From positions 124,001 through 188,000 of the forward strand of contig JAWKPM010000001.1 in NCBI GenBank assembly GCA_041390625.1: DNA of 64,000 nucleotides, written 5' to 3'. The notes below the pieces were generated by a model. That model did not search any database, was not told the origin of the DNA, and worked only from the letters and a program-made list of their open reading frames with translations. The position numbers and the translations under genes are program-made. This DNA is from RBC038 sp041390625 (GTDB lineage Bacteria; Chloroflexota; Dehalococcoidia; UBA2979). Shown piece after piece: positions 41,153-48,881 of the stretch (the stretch's first letter is position 1; each line of letters starts with the position of its first letter).

Positions 41153-41562
41153 CCGAGTCCGACGTCCGGCTCTGCGACGTATGCGGCCTGGCCGTCGAGG
41201 ACGCGCGCCTCATCCAGCAGTGCTTCAGCTGTGACCGCTGGTTCCACCTCAACCCTCGACAGGACGTCGACGGCATCGACTGCGGCGACGCGTGGCTCGG
41301 GCAGAACCTCGGCGTCGAGTACTTCTGCCAGGTCTGCATCGACGAGCAGCGCGACGAGGCGCTGGCCGCGCACGGTGGTGACGCCGGGCGACTGGCTCAG
41401 CACGAGGTGATGCAGATGGTCACGCCCGGCGCGATGATGCCACCCGCCTCGACGCCACCGCCCTCGCGTCGAGCCACGCGCCGCGACGGCGATGCAGCGA
41501 GCCCGCCACCGAAGCCGGTGCGCACGCCGAGGCGACGCCGCTACCGGCGCCTCGACGGGTAG
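41149..41562 (+). CDS. Small PHD/RING-like C4HC3 zinc protein
   Basis: A 137-residue protein I cannot name. Its first 65 residues hold eight metal-ligand-like residues: C9, C12, C25, C28, H33, C45, C60 and C63, i.e. C-x2-C-x12-C-x2-C-x4-H-x10-C-x15-C-x2-C. This is the C4HC3 order of a PHD or RING-type cross-brace zinc finger, with the WFH step (31-33) where PHD fingers have a W/Y-x-H; only the H-to-C spacing is unusually long. The rest is a low-complexity Pro/Arg-rich tail ending RRRRYRRLDG. Start: ATG overlapping the cca stop by 4 bases, with GAGAGGA upstream, so cotranslated with cca. Possible role: RNA or protein binding, unproven. Confidence 0.7.
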   Translation: MTESDVRLCDVCGLAVEDARLIQQCFSCDRWFHLNPRQDVDGIDCGDAWLGQNLGVEYFCQVCIDEQRDEALAAHGGDAGRLAQHEVMQMVTPGAMMPPASTPPPSRRATRRDGDAASPPPKPVRTPRRRRYRRLDG

Positions 41563-41571
41563 GACGGCGCG

Positions 41572-41895
41572 ATGACGTCAGCGCGCGAGCGCCGTCGCTC
41601 GAACGATCGCGGTCGGCGACGGGTTCCGCCCGCGCGAGACACCTCGACGGTGCTGCCGCCGCCACCCGCCTCGACGGGCGACGAGCGCCGGAGCCTCGTC
41701 GGGCCGCTGGTCGTGCTGCTGCTCGGCGTGTGGCTTGGGCGGGCCTTCCAGCTGCTGCCCTCCGGCCTCGAGAGCGTGGCGGGCATCGCGCTGGCGCTGG
41801 CCTCGGCGGTGCTCATCGCGATCGCGTACCGACGCTGGGCTCGCGCACAGATGGAGCGCGCGCGAGCACGACGGGCCTCGAACTCGGGGCGCTAG
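41572..41895 (+). CDS. Small basic membrane protein
   Basis: A 107-residue protein, ATG 10 bp after the zinc-protein gene. A very basic, Pro-rich head (about 1-40) precedes two helices, LVGPLVVLLLGVWLGRAFQL and VAGIALALASAVLIAIAY, and an Arg-rich tail. No family recognised. Its stop shares CTAG (41892-41895) with the convergent GNAT gene. Probably the third gene of the cca-zinc-protein transcript. Confidence 0.6.
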   Translation: MTSARERRRSNDRGRRRVPPARDTSTVLPPPPASTGDERRSLVGPLVVLLLGVWLGRAFQLLPSGLESVAGIALALASAVLIAIAYRRWARAQMERARARRASNSGR

Positions 41896-42392
41896 ACGCG
41901 TGCGAACCAGGTGCAGCCGTCCGCCTCGATGCCGTCAGGCGGGTGCTGCAGCGGCGCGAAGCCGCATCGCAGCATGAAGTAGAGCCCGCGCCCGTTCGTC
42001 CGAGGCACGACCGTGAAGCAGCGCTCGACGCCGTCGTCGGCCAGACGCGCTTCGGCGGTGAGAAGCGCGCGCATCGCGAACGCGTGGCCTCGATGGTCCG
42101 GCGCGATCGCCACGGCCTCAATGGTCGCCGCCGCCTCGAACGGGCGGCCGAGGCGCAGCACGAGGACACCGACGGGCTCCTCGACGCCGTCGGCGCGGAC
42201 CTCGTAACCAACGGCGCCGCCCTCGAACAGGGGCCGATCGCCCTCGAAGCCGCGCTCGATGCCATCGCGCAGGGCTTGCTCAGTGCCCTCGGGGAGCGGT
42301 GTCTCGAGGTCGATCGGGCGCAAGCGCACGCCGTGGCCTCGAGCCCAGTCTCGGCGCGGCGCAAGCGACGGCGTCACGAGCGGCCGAGCCAT
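41892..42392 (-). CDS. GNAT-family acetyltransferase
   Basis: A 166-residue GNAT. The acetyl-CoA-binding motif A is IEAVAIAPDHRGHAFAMRAL, the following YFMLRCGFAP is motif B, and VRLRPIDLETPLP is the opening strand. Substrate unknown. It overlaps the preceding dinG-type gene by 19 bases on the same strand. Confidence 0.75.
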   Translation of the reverse strand: MARPLVTPSLAPRRDWARGHGVRLRPIDLETPLPEGTEQALRDGIERGFEGDRPLFEGGAVGYEVRADGVEEPVGVLVLRLGRPFEAAATIEAVAIAPDHRGHAFAMRALLTAEARLADDGVERCFTVVPRTNGRGLYFMLRCGFAPLQHPPDGIEADGCTWFARV

Positions 42393-45214
42393 TCCGCCAC
42401 GGCGGGGCCGATCGCCGACGTGGGCACTCGGCGTACCTCGCAGTCGGGCAGCGCGTCGAGGAAGGCCTCGCCATAGCGTCTTGTGAGCACGCGACGGTCG
42501 AGGATGAGCACAACCCCGCGCTCCTCGGCGCCGCGGATGAGCCGCCCGAAGCCCTGGCGGAACCGCAGCAGCGCCTGCGGCAGCGCGTACTGCTGGAAGG
42601 GGTCCTCGTAGACCTCGGCGCGTGCGGCGTGGATCGGGTCGTCCGGCACCGGGAACGGGAGCCGCGCAACCGCGATCTGGGAGAGCGTGTCGCCTCGGAT
42701 GTCGACACCCTCCCAGAAGGCGGCGGTGCCGAGCAGCAACGACCTCGGTTGCTCCACCAGGTGCTCGATGAGCCGCCCGGGCGAGCCGTCGAGCTGCTGC
42801 GCCATCACCGTGATGCCGGCACGCGCGAGTGGGCCTCGGAGCGTGCCGGCCGCGTGGCGGACGGCGCCGTGCGAGGTGAAGAGCGCGAGCGTGCGGCCGC
42901 CCGCGGCCTCGACGGCCTGGCGCAGCGTGTCGTGCTGCGCGGCGGCGTGGCCGGGCGCATCGGGCTCGGGCACGTCGGTCGCCACGAGCACGAGGACGGC
43001 ACGGCGGTAATCGAAGGGCGACGGGATGCGCATCGTCTCCGCCTCGTCGAGGCCGAGGCGGCTCATCGCGAACTCGAAGCTGTCGCCGGCCGCCAGCGTC
43101 GCGCTGGTCGCGACCACCGAGGTGCGGCCGCCATAGACCTCGCCCGCGAGTTGATCGGCGACATCGAGCGGGGCGGCGAAGAACTGCGCATCGGCCTCGG
43201 TGACGCGCGTCCAGCGCACCATGCCTCGGGCGCGCGCCAAGACGGCGGCGTGCAGCGCGTCGCGAGCCGCGAGCACCGAGGCACGGAGGCGGCCGAGGTC
43301 GAGTGCGAGGCGCTCCGTGCCGGGAGCAGAGCCCTCGGGCAGGGACTGCACGCCGTCACGCGCGTCGGCGATGCGACGTTGCAGTTCGACGAGCGCGAGA
43401 TCGAGCTGGATCGCCGCCTCCTCGACGTCCTCCCACATTGGCTGGGAAGCACGCGGGGCGGGGATCGCGGCGTCGGTGTCGAGACCGCCACGGTCCTCGA
43501 GCTGGGTCTCGGCGTAGCGGCGGAGGGCGCGGTCGACGGCGGGCAGGGCCTCGCGGACGTGGCTGGCGGCGCCTCGGATGCCGCCGGCGAGCGGCGTGAG
43601 ACCCGCCAGCGGTGAGAGCGGCATGTCATCGAGGAGCGCGGCGCGCTGCAGGCGGCCCGTCACGCCGCCGCCCGACGCGATCTCGTCGACGAGCGAGCGC
43701 AGCTCTCGGATGGAGAGCGCGCTGCCGAACTGGTCGGTCGCGACGCCCTCGAGCCGATGCGCCTCATCGATGACGAGGTGGGGCGCGGGTGGCAGCACCG
43801 TCGAGCCCGCGCGCGCGTCGGCGAGCAGCAGCGCGTGGTTGGCCACGACGACGTGCGAGCCGGCGGCGCGCTGGCGCGAGCGCAGCAGGAAGCACGAGCC
43901 GTCCTGCACGAACGCGCAGCGCCTCGTGAGGCAGTCGACGTCGCCGGCCGATAGATCGGTCCAGCCGCCTCGCTCGTCCGACGGCATGTAGAGCTCGCCG
44001 AGGTCGCCCGTCTCGGTGATCGGGAGCCACGTCGCGATGCGGGCGTGGAGGCGCGCCTCGGCGGGAGTGCGGGGGTTGGCGGCGGTACGCGCCTCGGCCC
44101 AGCGCTCGAGGCAGAGGTAGTTCGCGCGGCCCTTCAACACGGTCCAGCGCAACGTGCCGGGCTCGACGCCCTCCGCGGCCTCGACGAGGCGCGCGGCCAG
44201 GGGGAGCTCGCGGCCGGCGAGCTGCTCCTGGAGGTTGAGGGTGTGTGTCGAGACGAGCGTGCGCTCGCCGGTGCGGAGGGCGTGCAGCAGCGACGGCACG
44301 AGGTAGGCGAGCGACTTGCCAGTGCCCGTTCCGGCCTCGACGGCGAGGTGTCCGCCATACGAGTGCACCTCGCCGACGGCCTGCGCCATCTCGGTCTGGC
44401 CGGCGCGCGGCTCAAAGTCGGGAAAGAGCTCGGGCCTCGTCGCGGCGAGGGCGAAGACCGCCTCGATCTCGGCGGACGACGGGCGCCGGGCTGGCTCGTC
44501 CGCGCCCTCGGTGAATCGCGGGGCGACGACGGGCCACGGTTCGGGCGGCGGGGGCAGCGACAGCGCCTCGTCGCGACGCCCTGCGCCGGCTCCGGCGTCG
44601 GCGCGCGCGAGCGCCTCGGAGAAGAGCGTCGCGGCGGCCCAGCCGGCGCTCAGGGCGAACGCCTCGAGGTCCACGAGCACGAAGCGCGGCTGACGCTCGA
44701 GCAGCGTGAGGAGGCGGATGAAGACCTCGGCGGTGCTCTCGGCGTCGGCGAGCGCGCGGTGGAGGTCTCCTTCCTCGAGACCGAGCCGGTCGCGGAGGGC
44801 GCCCAGGTTGAGGCGGCTTGCGGTCGGCATCAGCACCGACGCGAGCTCCCAGGTGTCGAATCGCGTGCCGGGCAGCTCGAGGCCGCCGGTCGCGAGGAAG
44901 TCGAGGTCGAACTGAACGTTGTGGCCGACGACGGGCGACGCACCGACGAACGAGGAGAGCCTCGAGAGGGCGAGCGTCGGGGTCGGCGCGCCGGCGACAT
45001 CCGCGTCCTCGATGGACGTGAGGGCACGGACCTCGCGCGGGATCGGGCGGCCGGGATTCACGAAGGTGCGGAAGCGGTCGCGCACGCCGGAGCGGTCGAA
45101 GCGGACCGCGCCGACCTCGATGATGCGGTCGTTGAGGCGGTCGAACCCCGTCGTCTCGAGGTCGATGGCCACGAACTCGGTGAGGTCGGTCCAGTGGCTC
45201 GGGCGGTCGGGCAT
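42374..45214 (-). CDS. dinG: DinG-type helicase fused to a DEDDh exonuclease
   Basis: A 946-residue fusion as in Bacillus DinG/CasDinG-like proteins. Residues about 10-170 are a DnaQ-type exonuclease with VAIDLETTGFD (D18, E20), VGHNVQFDLDFL and HRALADAES. The XPD/DinG helicase follows: Walker A GTGTGKS (about 293-299), DEAH box VIDEAHR (about 481-487), and four cysteines (YLCLERW, DCLTRRCAFVQDGSC) placed like an iron-sulfur cluster site. The DinG C-terminal half includes GTAAFWEGVDIRGD and FGRLIRGAEERGV. Such enzymes unwind R-loops and forked DNA during repair. No defence genes are adjacent to suggest a CRISPR role. Confidence 0.88.
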   Translation of the reverse strand: MPDRPSHWTDLTEFVAIDLETTGFDRLNDRIIEVGAVRFDRSGVRDRFRTFVNPGRPIPREVRALTSIEDADVAGAPTPTLALSRLSSFVGASPVVGHNVQFDLDFLATGGLELPGTRFDTWELASVLMPTASRLNLGALRDRLGLEEGDLHRALADAESTAEVFIRLLTLLERQPRFVLVDLEAFALSAGWAAATLFSEALARADAGAGAGRRDEALSLPPPPEPWPVVAPRFTEGADEPARRPSSAEIEAVFALAATRPELFPDFEPRAGQTEMAQAVGEVHSYGGHLAVEAGTGTGKSLAYLVPSLLHALRTGERTLVSTHTLNLQEQLAGRELPLAARLVEAAEGVEPGTLRWTVLKGRANYLCLERWAEARTAANPRTPAEARLHARIATWLPITETGDLGELYMPSDERGGWTDLSAGDVDCLTRRCAFVQDGSCFLLRSRQRAAGSHVVVANHALLLADARAGSTVLPPAPHLVIDEAHRLEGVATDQFGSALSIRELRSLVDEIASGGGVTGRLQRAALLDDMPLSPLAGLTPLAGGIRGAASHVREALPAVDRALRRYAETQLEDRGGLDTDAAIPAPRASQPMWEDVEEAAIQLDLALVELQRRIADARDGVQSLPEGSAPGTERLALDLGRLRASVLAARDALHAAVLARARGMVRWTRVTEADAQFFAAPLDVADQLAGEVYGGRTSVVATSATLAAGDSFEFAMSRLGLDEAETMRIPSPFDYRRAVLVLVATDVPEPDAPGHAAAQHDTLRQAVEAAGGRTLALFTSHGAVRHAAGTLRGPLARAGITVMAQQLDGSPGRLIEHLVEQPRSLLLGTAAFWEGVDIRGDTLSQIAVARLPFPVPDDPIHAARAEVYEDPFQQYALPQALLRFRQGFGRLIRGAEERGVVLILDRRVLTRRYGEAFLDALPDCEVRRVPTSAIGPAVAEWLGRS

Positions 45215-45258
45215 CCTGCCCGTCCGTTCAAGGCCCTCGATGAGGGCGGTTCACGCGA

Positions 45259-46065
45259 CTACTTCGCGGGGAGGACGGTCTCCTCCTGGGCGGCTTCGAT
45301 GCTGCCCTGCTCGAAGCGGACGAAGCGACCGGCGGCCGTGCGGTGCACGGCCTCCATGCGCCCCGCGTGGAGCAGCTCGAGGAAATGCGCCTCGTCTCGG
45401 ATCTCCTCCTCGAAGCCGGTAGCGTAGTACCCAACGCCGGACTTCGAGTGGGCGTCCGAGCCGCCCGTCGTCGGCAGGTTGGCGAACTTCGCGACCTCGG
45501 CGGCGAAGTAGTTCTCGCGCGGCGTGTTCGCGGCGTTCGCGATCTCGATGGCGTCGACGATCTTGAAGACCGGCATCTCGGCGGCCTGCTCGGGCGTCAT
45601 GTTGAAGGGCTCGCCACCCTTGCGCATCGCCGTGACGGGATCGAAGACGTGGCGGAAGGGGTGCGCGACGATCAGGAAGCCGCCGACCTTGTCGAGCTCC
45701 TCGCGCAGGCGGTCGGCGCGGCGGATGCCGCCCACGTACTCGCGCAGGCCGATCGCCAGCATGTGGCCGTACTCGGTCGAGACTTCGATGCCGAAGTTGA
45801 TGAAGAGGTGGCCGTTGTCGGCGCGGTAGCCGACCTGACGGTGGCGCTCCCACACCTGGTCGTGCTCGGCGAGGTTGCAGCCCGTCAGGCCGGCCTCGAC
45901 GGCGATCTCGGGCAGCTCGACGGGGTCGAGCATGCTGTCGGAGGACGTGCCCAGCGTGTGCAGGTGCATGTCGATGACTGAGGCCTGCAGGCCGTCTGTG
46001 AGCTCCAGGACCGGCTCCCCCCGAGGCACGGTGCGTGTGCACCAGACGCGATGCCTCCGGAGCAT
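45259..46065 (-). CDS. PHP-domain metal-dependent phosphoesterase-like protein
   Basis: About 268 residues with all four PHP metal motifs: VIDMHLHTLG (H34, H36), LAEHDQVW, LIVAHPFRHVF and GGSDAHSKSGVGYYAT. Relatives act on phosphorylated small molecules or nucleic-acid ends. The start is uncertain because several in-frame codons are possible; ATG 46065 gives about 28 residues before the domain. It lies in the same direction as the membrane protein and ispE genes, 43 bp after the former. Confidence 0.75.
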   Translation of the reverse strand: MLRRHRVWCTRTVPRGEPVLELTDGLQASVIDMHLHTLGTSSDSMLDPVELPEIAVEAGLTGCNLAEHDQVWERHRQVGYRADNGHLFINFGIEVSTEYGHMLAIGLREYVGGIRRADRLREELDKVGGFLIVAHPFRHVFDPVTAMRKGGEPFNMTPEQAAEMPVFKIVDAIEIANAANTPRENYFAAEVAKFANLPTTGGSDAHSKSGVGYYATGFEEEIRDEAHFLELLHAGRMEAVHRTAAGRFVRFEQGSIEAAQEETVLPAK

Positions 46066-46108
46066 ACGAGAAGCGGGCTCCGAGGCGCCAGACTCCGCCG
46101 GTCGGCGG

Positions 46109-46531
46109 CTAGAGGCCGAGCACGGGCAGGAGCCAGCCGAACGAGAGCGCCGCGACAACGGCCGACGCCGTCAGCGGCCACGCTGGACGCCCGCGGACGA
46201 ACCACGCGAGCCCCATCGAGGCGAGCACGAGGCCGACGATGACGGCCGTGAACCAGGCGTTCGGGCTGCCGAGCCCGGCGCCGGGACGGTCGGAGTCGAA
46301 CCTCAGCAGCACCGCCCCCAGGACGAGGCCGAGCGCCGTCCACCACAGCATGAGACCGTTCACGAACGCGACGCCGACGAGCGGCATCGGCACCTTCAGG
46401 TTCTGGGAGCGGCCGATCCAGCTCGGGCTCCTCGAGAGGGCGACGAGCGCGATGGCCGTCGTGGCGAAGGCGACGGCCGCGCCGGCGATGAGGCCGGCCA
46501 GCAGTGCCTGCAGCACACGGTCGTCGGGCAT
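46109..46531 (-). CDS. Four-helix membrane protein of unknown function
   Basis: A 140-residue protein from ATG 46531, 11 bp after the ispE stop. Four hydrophobic helices (LLAGLIAGAAVAFATTAIAL, PMPLVGVAFVNGLMLWWTAL, AWFTAVIVGLVLASMGLAWF, PLTASAVVAALSFGWLLPVL) with short loops. No recognised family. The run ksgA-ispE-this gene suggests cotranscription. Confidence 0.65.
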   Translation of the reverse strand: MPDDRVLQALLAGLIAGAAVAFATTAIALVALSRSPSWIGRSQNLKVPMPLVGVAFVNGLMLWWTALGLVLGAVLLRFDSDRPGAGLGSPNAWFTAVIVGLVLASMGLAWFVRGRPAWPLTASAVVAALSFGWLLPVLGL

Positions 46532-46542
46532 CGACGCCCCGC

Positions 46543-47496
46543 CTAGCCTCGAGCAGCGGCGTCGGCCTCGAGCGGCTCGAGGGCGGTCGCGGCGGCCGTG
46601 CCGATCGTCGTGACGTCGAAGACCTCGGCGCCGGCGTTCCTGAAGTCGCGCTTCAACTCGGAGACCTTCGCGCGGTCGCTCACCAGCACGAAGACGGCGG
46701 GGCCGGCGCCGCTCAGGTGCAGCTTCGGCGCTCCGGCGGCGTGGTAGGCGCCGTAGTGGGCCATCAACTCGGCGTCGGTGCGCTCGATGACCGCCTCGAA
46801 GGCGTTGCCGAGGTCGTTCGTGGGGGGCGGGGCGCCTCGGGCCATGCGCGCCGCCAGCCGCTGGGCGCGCTCGCCGCTCGTGAGGTCGCGCGGCGTGAGC
46901 GCGCCGAAGCGAGAGCCGGTCTTGTTCGCTCGCGCCTGGACGGGCGGGACGAGCACCAGCATGCGGAGGGGGCGCAGGTCCTTCAGCGGCTCGACGAACT
47001 CGCCTCGGCCGGTGCAGTGGGCGGCGCCGCCGTAGACGAAGAACGGCACGTCCGAACCGACCTCGGCAGCGACGTCGGCAAGACGCTCGCGCGACCAACC
47101 GAGGCCCCACATCGCATCGAGGGCGCGGATGACGGCCGCGGCATCGGACGAGCCGCCACCGAGGCCGGCGGGGTGCGGGATGCGCTTCGTGACCTCGATG
47201 CGGACATCGGGCTCGCGACGGGCGGCCGCGGCGAGGGAGCGGGCGGCGCGACCGGCGAGGTCGTCGGCGGCATCGATGCCGCGCGCCCAAGGCCCCTCGA
47301 GCGCGACCTCGAGGCCCGTCGCGGGGCGGACGGTGATGGTGTCCGCGAGGCTGATCGTGGTCATCACCGTGTCGATGTCGTGGTAGCCGTCCTTGCGGCG
47401 TCGGACGACCTCGAGCGCCAGATTCACCTTCGCCGGCGCGGTGGCGCGCACGCCCTCGGCGAAGCGAGCGCCCTCTCGAGGCGCCTTAGCCGGCAT
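46543..47496 (-). CDS. ispE: 4-diphosphocytidyl-2-C-methyl-D-erythritol kinase
   Basis: A 317-residue GHMP kinase of the MEP isoprenoid pathway. Motifs: APAKVNLALEVVRRRKDGYHD (split at 20-40), ATP loop HPAGLGGGSSDAA (108-120), VGSDVPFFVYGG with D149, and LSGAGPAVF. Normal length, all catalytic residues present. The ATG at 47496 overlaps the end of ksgA by 11 bases, the same ksgA-ispE order found in many bacteria. Confidence 0.95.
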   Translation of the reverse strand: MPAKAPREGARFAEGVRATAPAKVNLALEVVRRRKDGYHDIDTVMTTISLADTITVRPATGLEVALEGPWARGIDAADDLAGRAARSLAAAARREPDVRIEVTKRIPHPAGLGGGSSDAAAVIRALDAMWGLGWSRERLADVAAEVGSDVPFFVYGGAAHCTGRGEFVEPLKDLRPLRMLVLVPPVQARANKTGSRFGALTPRDLTSGERAQRLAARMARGAPPPTNDLGNAFEAVIERTDAELMAHYGAYHAAGAPKLHLSGAGPAVFVLVSDRAKVSELKRDFRNAGAEVFDVTTIGTAAATALEPLEADAAARG

Positions 47497-48448
47497 CGAG
47501 CACCCCGGGGTGACGGGCATCGACGAGGTCGAAGAGGCGCCGCCAGTCCTCGAGGCCGAGGTGCTGCGCCCTTGATGAGCGATCGACCTCAGCGGCCTCG
47601 AGTGTGGCATCGAGGGCAGTCGCGGCGATGCCCAGCGCCGAGGTGAGGGCGTTGTGCAGCTGCTTGCGCGGCTCGGAGAAGCCGGCACGCAACAGGTTGA
47701 AGAAGCGCTCTCGCGCCTCGCCCTCGAGGTCGAGCGGCGGCTCGGCAGCGCGCTCGATGCGCACGACGGCCGAGTGCACCTTCGGCGGCGGGAAGAAGGC
47801 CGTGGGCGGCACCTCGAGCACGATCTCGGCGGGCCCGAAGCATCGCACCGCCATCGAGAGCAGCGACTCGCGGCCCTCGCCGCCGACCATGCGACGCGCG
47901 ACCTCGCGCTGAACCATCACGACGATGCGATCGGGCGGTGCCTCGGCCTCGATCAGGCGCCGGACGACGGGCTGGGTGATGTAGTAGGGCAGGTTGCCGC
48001 AGGCGACGTAGGGTGGTGCCGCCTCGCACTCCTCGAGCAGCTCGAGCGGGGTGAAGTCGAGCACGTCGGCGGCGACGACGCAGAGGCCCCCGGCGTCCTC
48101 GAGACGGGTCCTCGTGAAGGACGCCAGCTCCTCGTCGAGCTCGACGGCGACGACGTGGCCGGCGCGCGTGACCAGCTGCTCGGTGAGCACGCCGGGGCCC
48201 GCGCCGATCTCGAGGACGGTCGAACGGGCCTCGAGGCCGCACGCGTCGGCGATGTCGGCGAGGACGAACTCATCGACGAGGAAGTGCTGGCCGAGCGCCT
48301 TGCGCGGGGCGAGTCCGACGCGCCTGAGCAGCGCGGGCAGCTCGAGGTCGGTCGCAGCAGTGGCGGCCGGGGTGCGCCGAGGGCGTGCGCTGCCTCGACG
48401 GGCGGCGCTGCTGGGACGCCGCTTCGCGTGCGTGCGTCGAGGGCTCAT
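47486..48448 (-). CDS. ksgA: 16S rRNA dimethyladenosine methyltransferase KsgA
   Basis: A 320-residue KsgA/RsmA, which dimethylates two adjacent adenosines near the 16S rRNA 3' end. A basic Ala/Arg/Pro-rich head of about 40 residues precedes the core, longer than usual. Core motifs: ALGQHFLVDE (51-60), VLEIGAGPGVLTEQL (78-92), VACGNLPYYITQPVV and the C-terminal AGFSEPRKQLHNAL. GAGGGCGAC before the ATG. It begins 32 bases after the predicted 3' end of the SRP RNA, so the two may share a transcript. Confidence 0.95.
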   Translation of the reverse strand: MSPRRTHAKRRPSSAARRGSARPRRTPAATAATDLELPALLRRVGLAPRKALGQHFLVDEFVLADIADACGLEARSTVLEIGAGPGVLTEQLVTRAGHVVAVELDEELASFTRTRLEDAGGLCVVAADVLDFTPLELLEECEAAPPYVACGNLPYYITQPVVRRLIEAEAPPDRIVVMVQREVARRMVGGEGRESLLSMAVRCFGPAEIVLEVPPTAFFPPPKVHSAVVRIERAAEPPLDLEGEARERFFNLLRAGFSEPRKQLHNALTSALGIAATALDATLEAAEVDRSSRAQHLGLEDWRRLFDLVDARHPGVLDAG

Positions 48449-48480
48449 GTCGCCCTCGACGCCCCGAGGCGGGCTCGGAA

Positions 48481-48750
48481 TGGTCGTGCCCCGTCGTCGA
48501 AACGGTCCACAGGCTTGCCCCCAGAAGCCGGCTCAAACCCGGCTACCCTGCGGCACCCGATGTGACCGACGTACCGCTGCTTCCTTCCGGACCTGACGGG
48601 GTTAGCCGGGCATCGCCGCGCAGGACCTGGCTCTCAACACCAGCCGCCGTTGGCAGTCCCCAGGGACTCCATCCCTCGGACGGGCATTCAGCCCCGCTAA
48701 AGCGGATTGCGGGTACAGGGCACCGCTAGTTCCCCGCCTAGCACGACCGC
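48481..48750 (-). ncRNA. ffs: Signal recognition particle RNA, long form with Alu domain
   Basis: On the minus strand the S-domain hallmark CAGGTCCGGAAGGAAGCAGC occupies about 48576-48595, followed by GGTGCCGCAGGGTAGCC (48541-48558). The 5' part carries GTGCTAGGCGGGGAACTAGC (about 48726-48745) and then GGTGCCCTGTACCCGC, nearly identical to the Alu domain of Bacillus SRP RNA. The two ends pair: GGTCGTGC near 48741-48748 with GCACGACC at 48482-48489. Length about 270, as in Bacillus. So this bacterium has the long, Alu-bearing SRP RNA, not the short 4.5S type. Promoter predicted just upstream. The 3' end lies 32 bases ahead of ksgA. Confidence 0.9.
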
Positions 48751-48755
48751 CGGAG

Positions 48756-48785
48756 ATCGTAGGTGGGCAGCGATACCGGGGTCAA
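48756..48785 (-). promoter_or_regulatory. Promoter of the SRP RNA gene
   Basis: On the minus strand TTGACC (48780-48785), 18 bp, TACGAT (48756-48761); predicted start 48749 +/- 2, which coincides with the RNA 5' end deduced from end-pairing. This independently supports both calls. Confidence 0.65.
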
Positions 48786-48881
48786 AGCGGGAACGCCCCG
48801 ATTCGTCGCCCGGGCTTCCGAACTCCCGCTCGGGCGTCGAGGCGGGTACGCTAGCGCCCGCTTCGAGGTTCGGAGGACTCT

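Noticed and set aside
42374..45214. DinG-type gene as part of a type IV CRISPR system (CasDinG)
   Set aside because: The protein has the N-terminal exonuclease of housekeeping DinG, and no csf genes or arrays are nearby.
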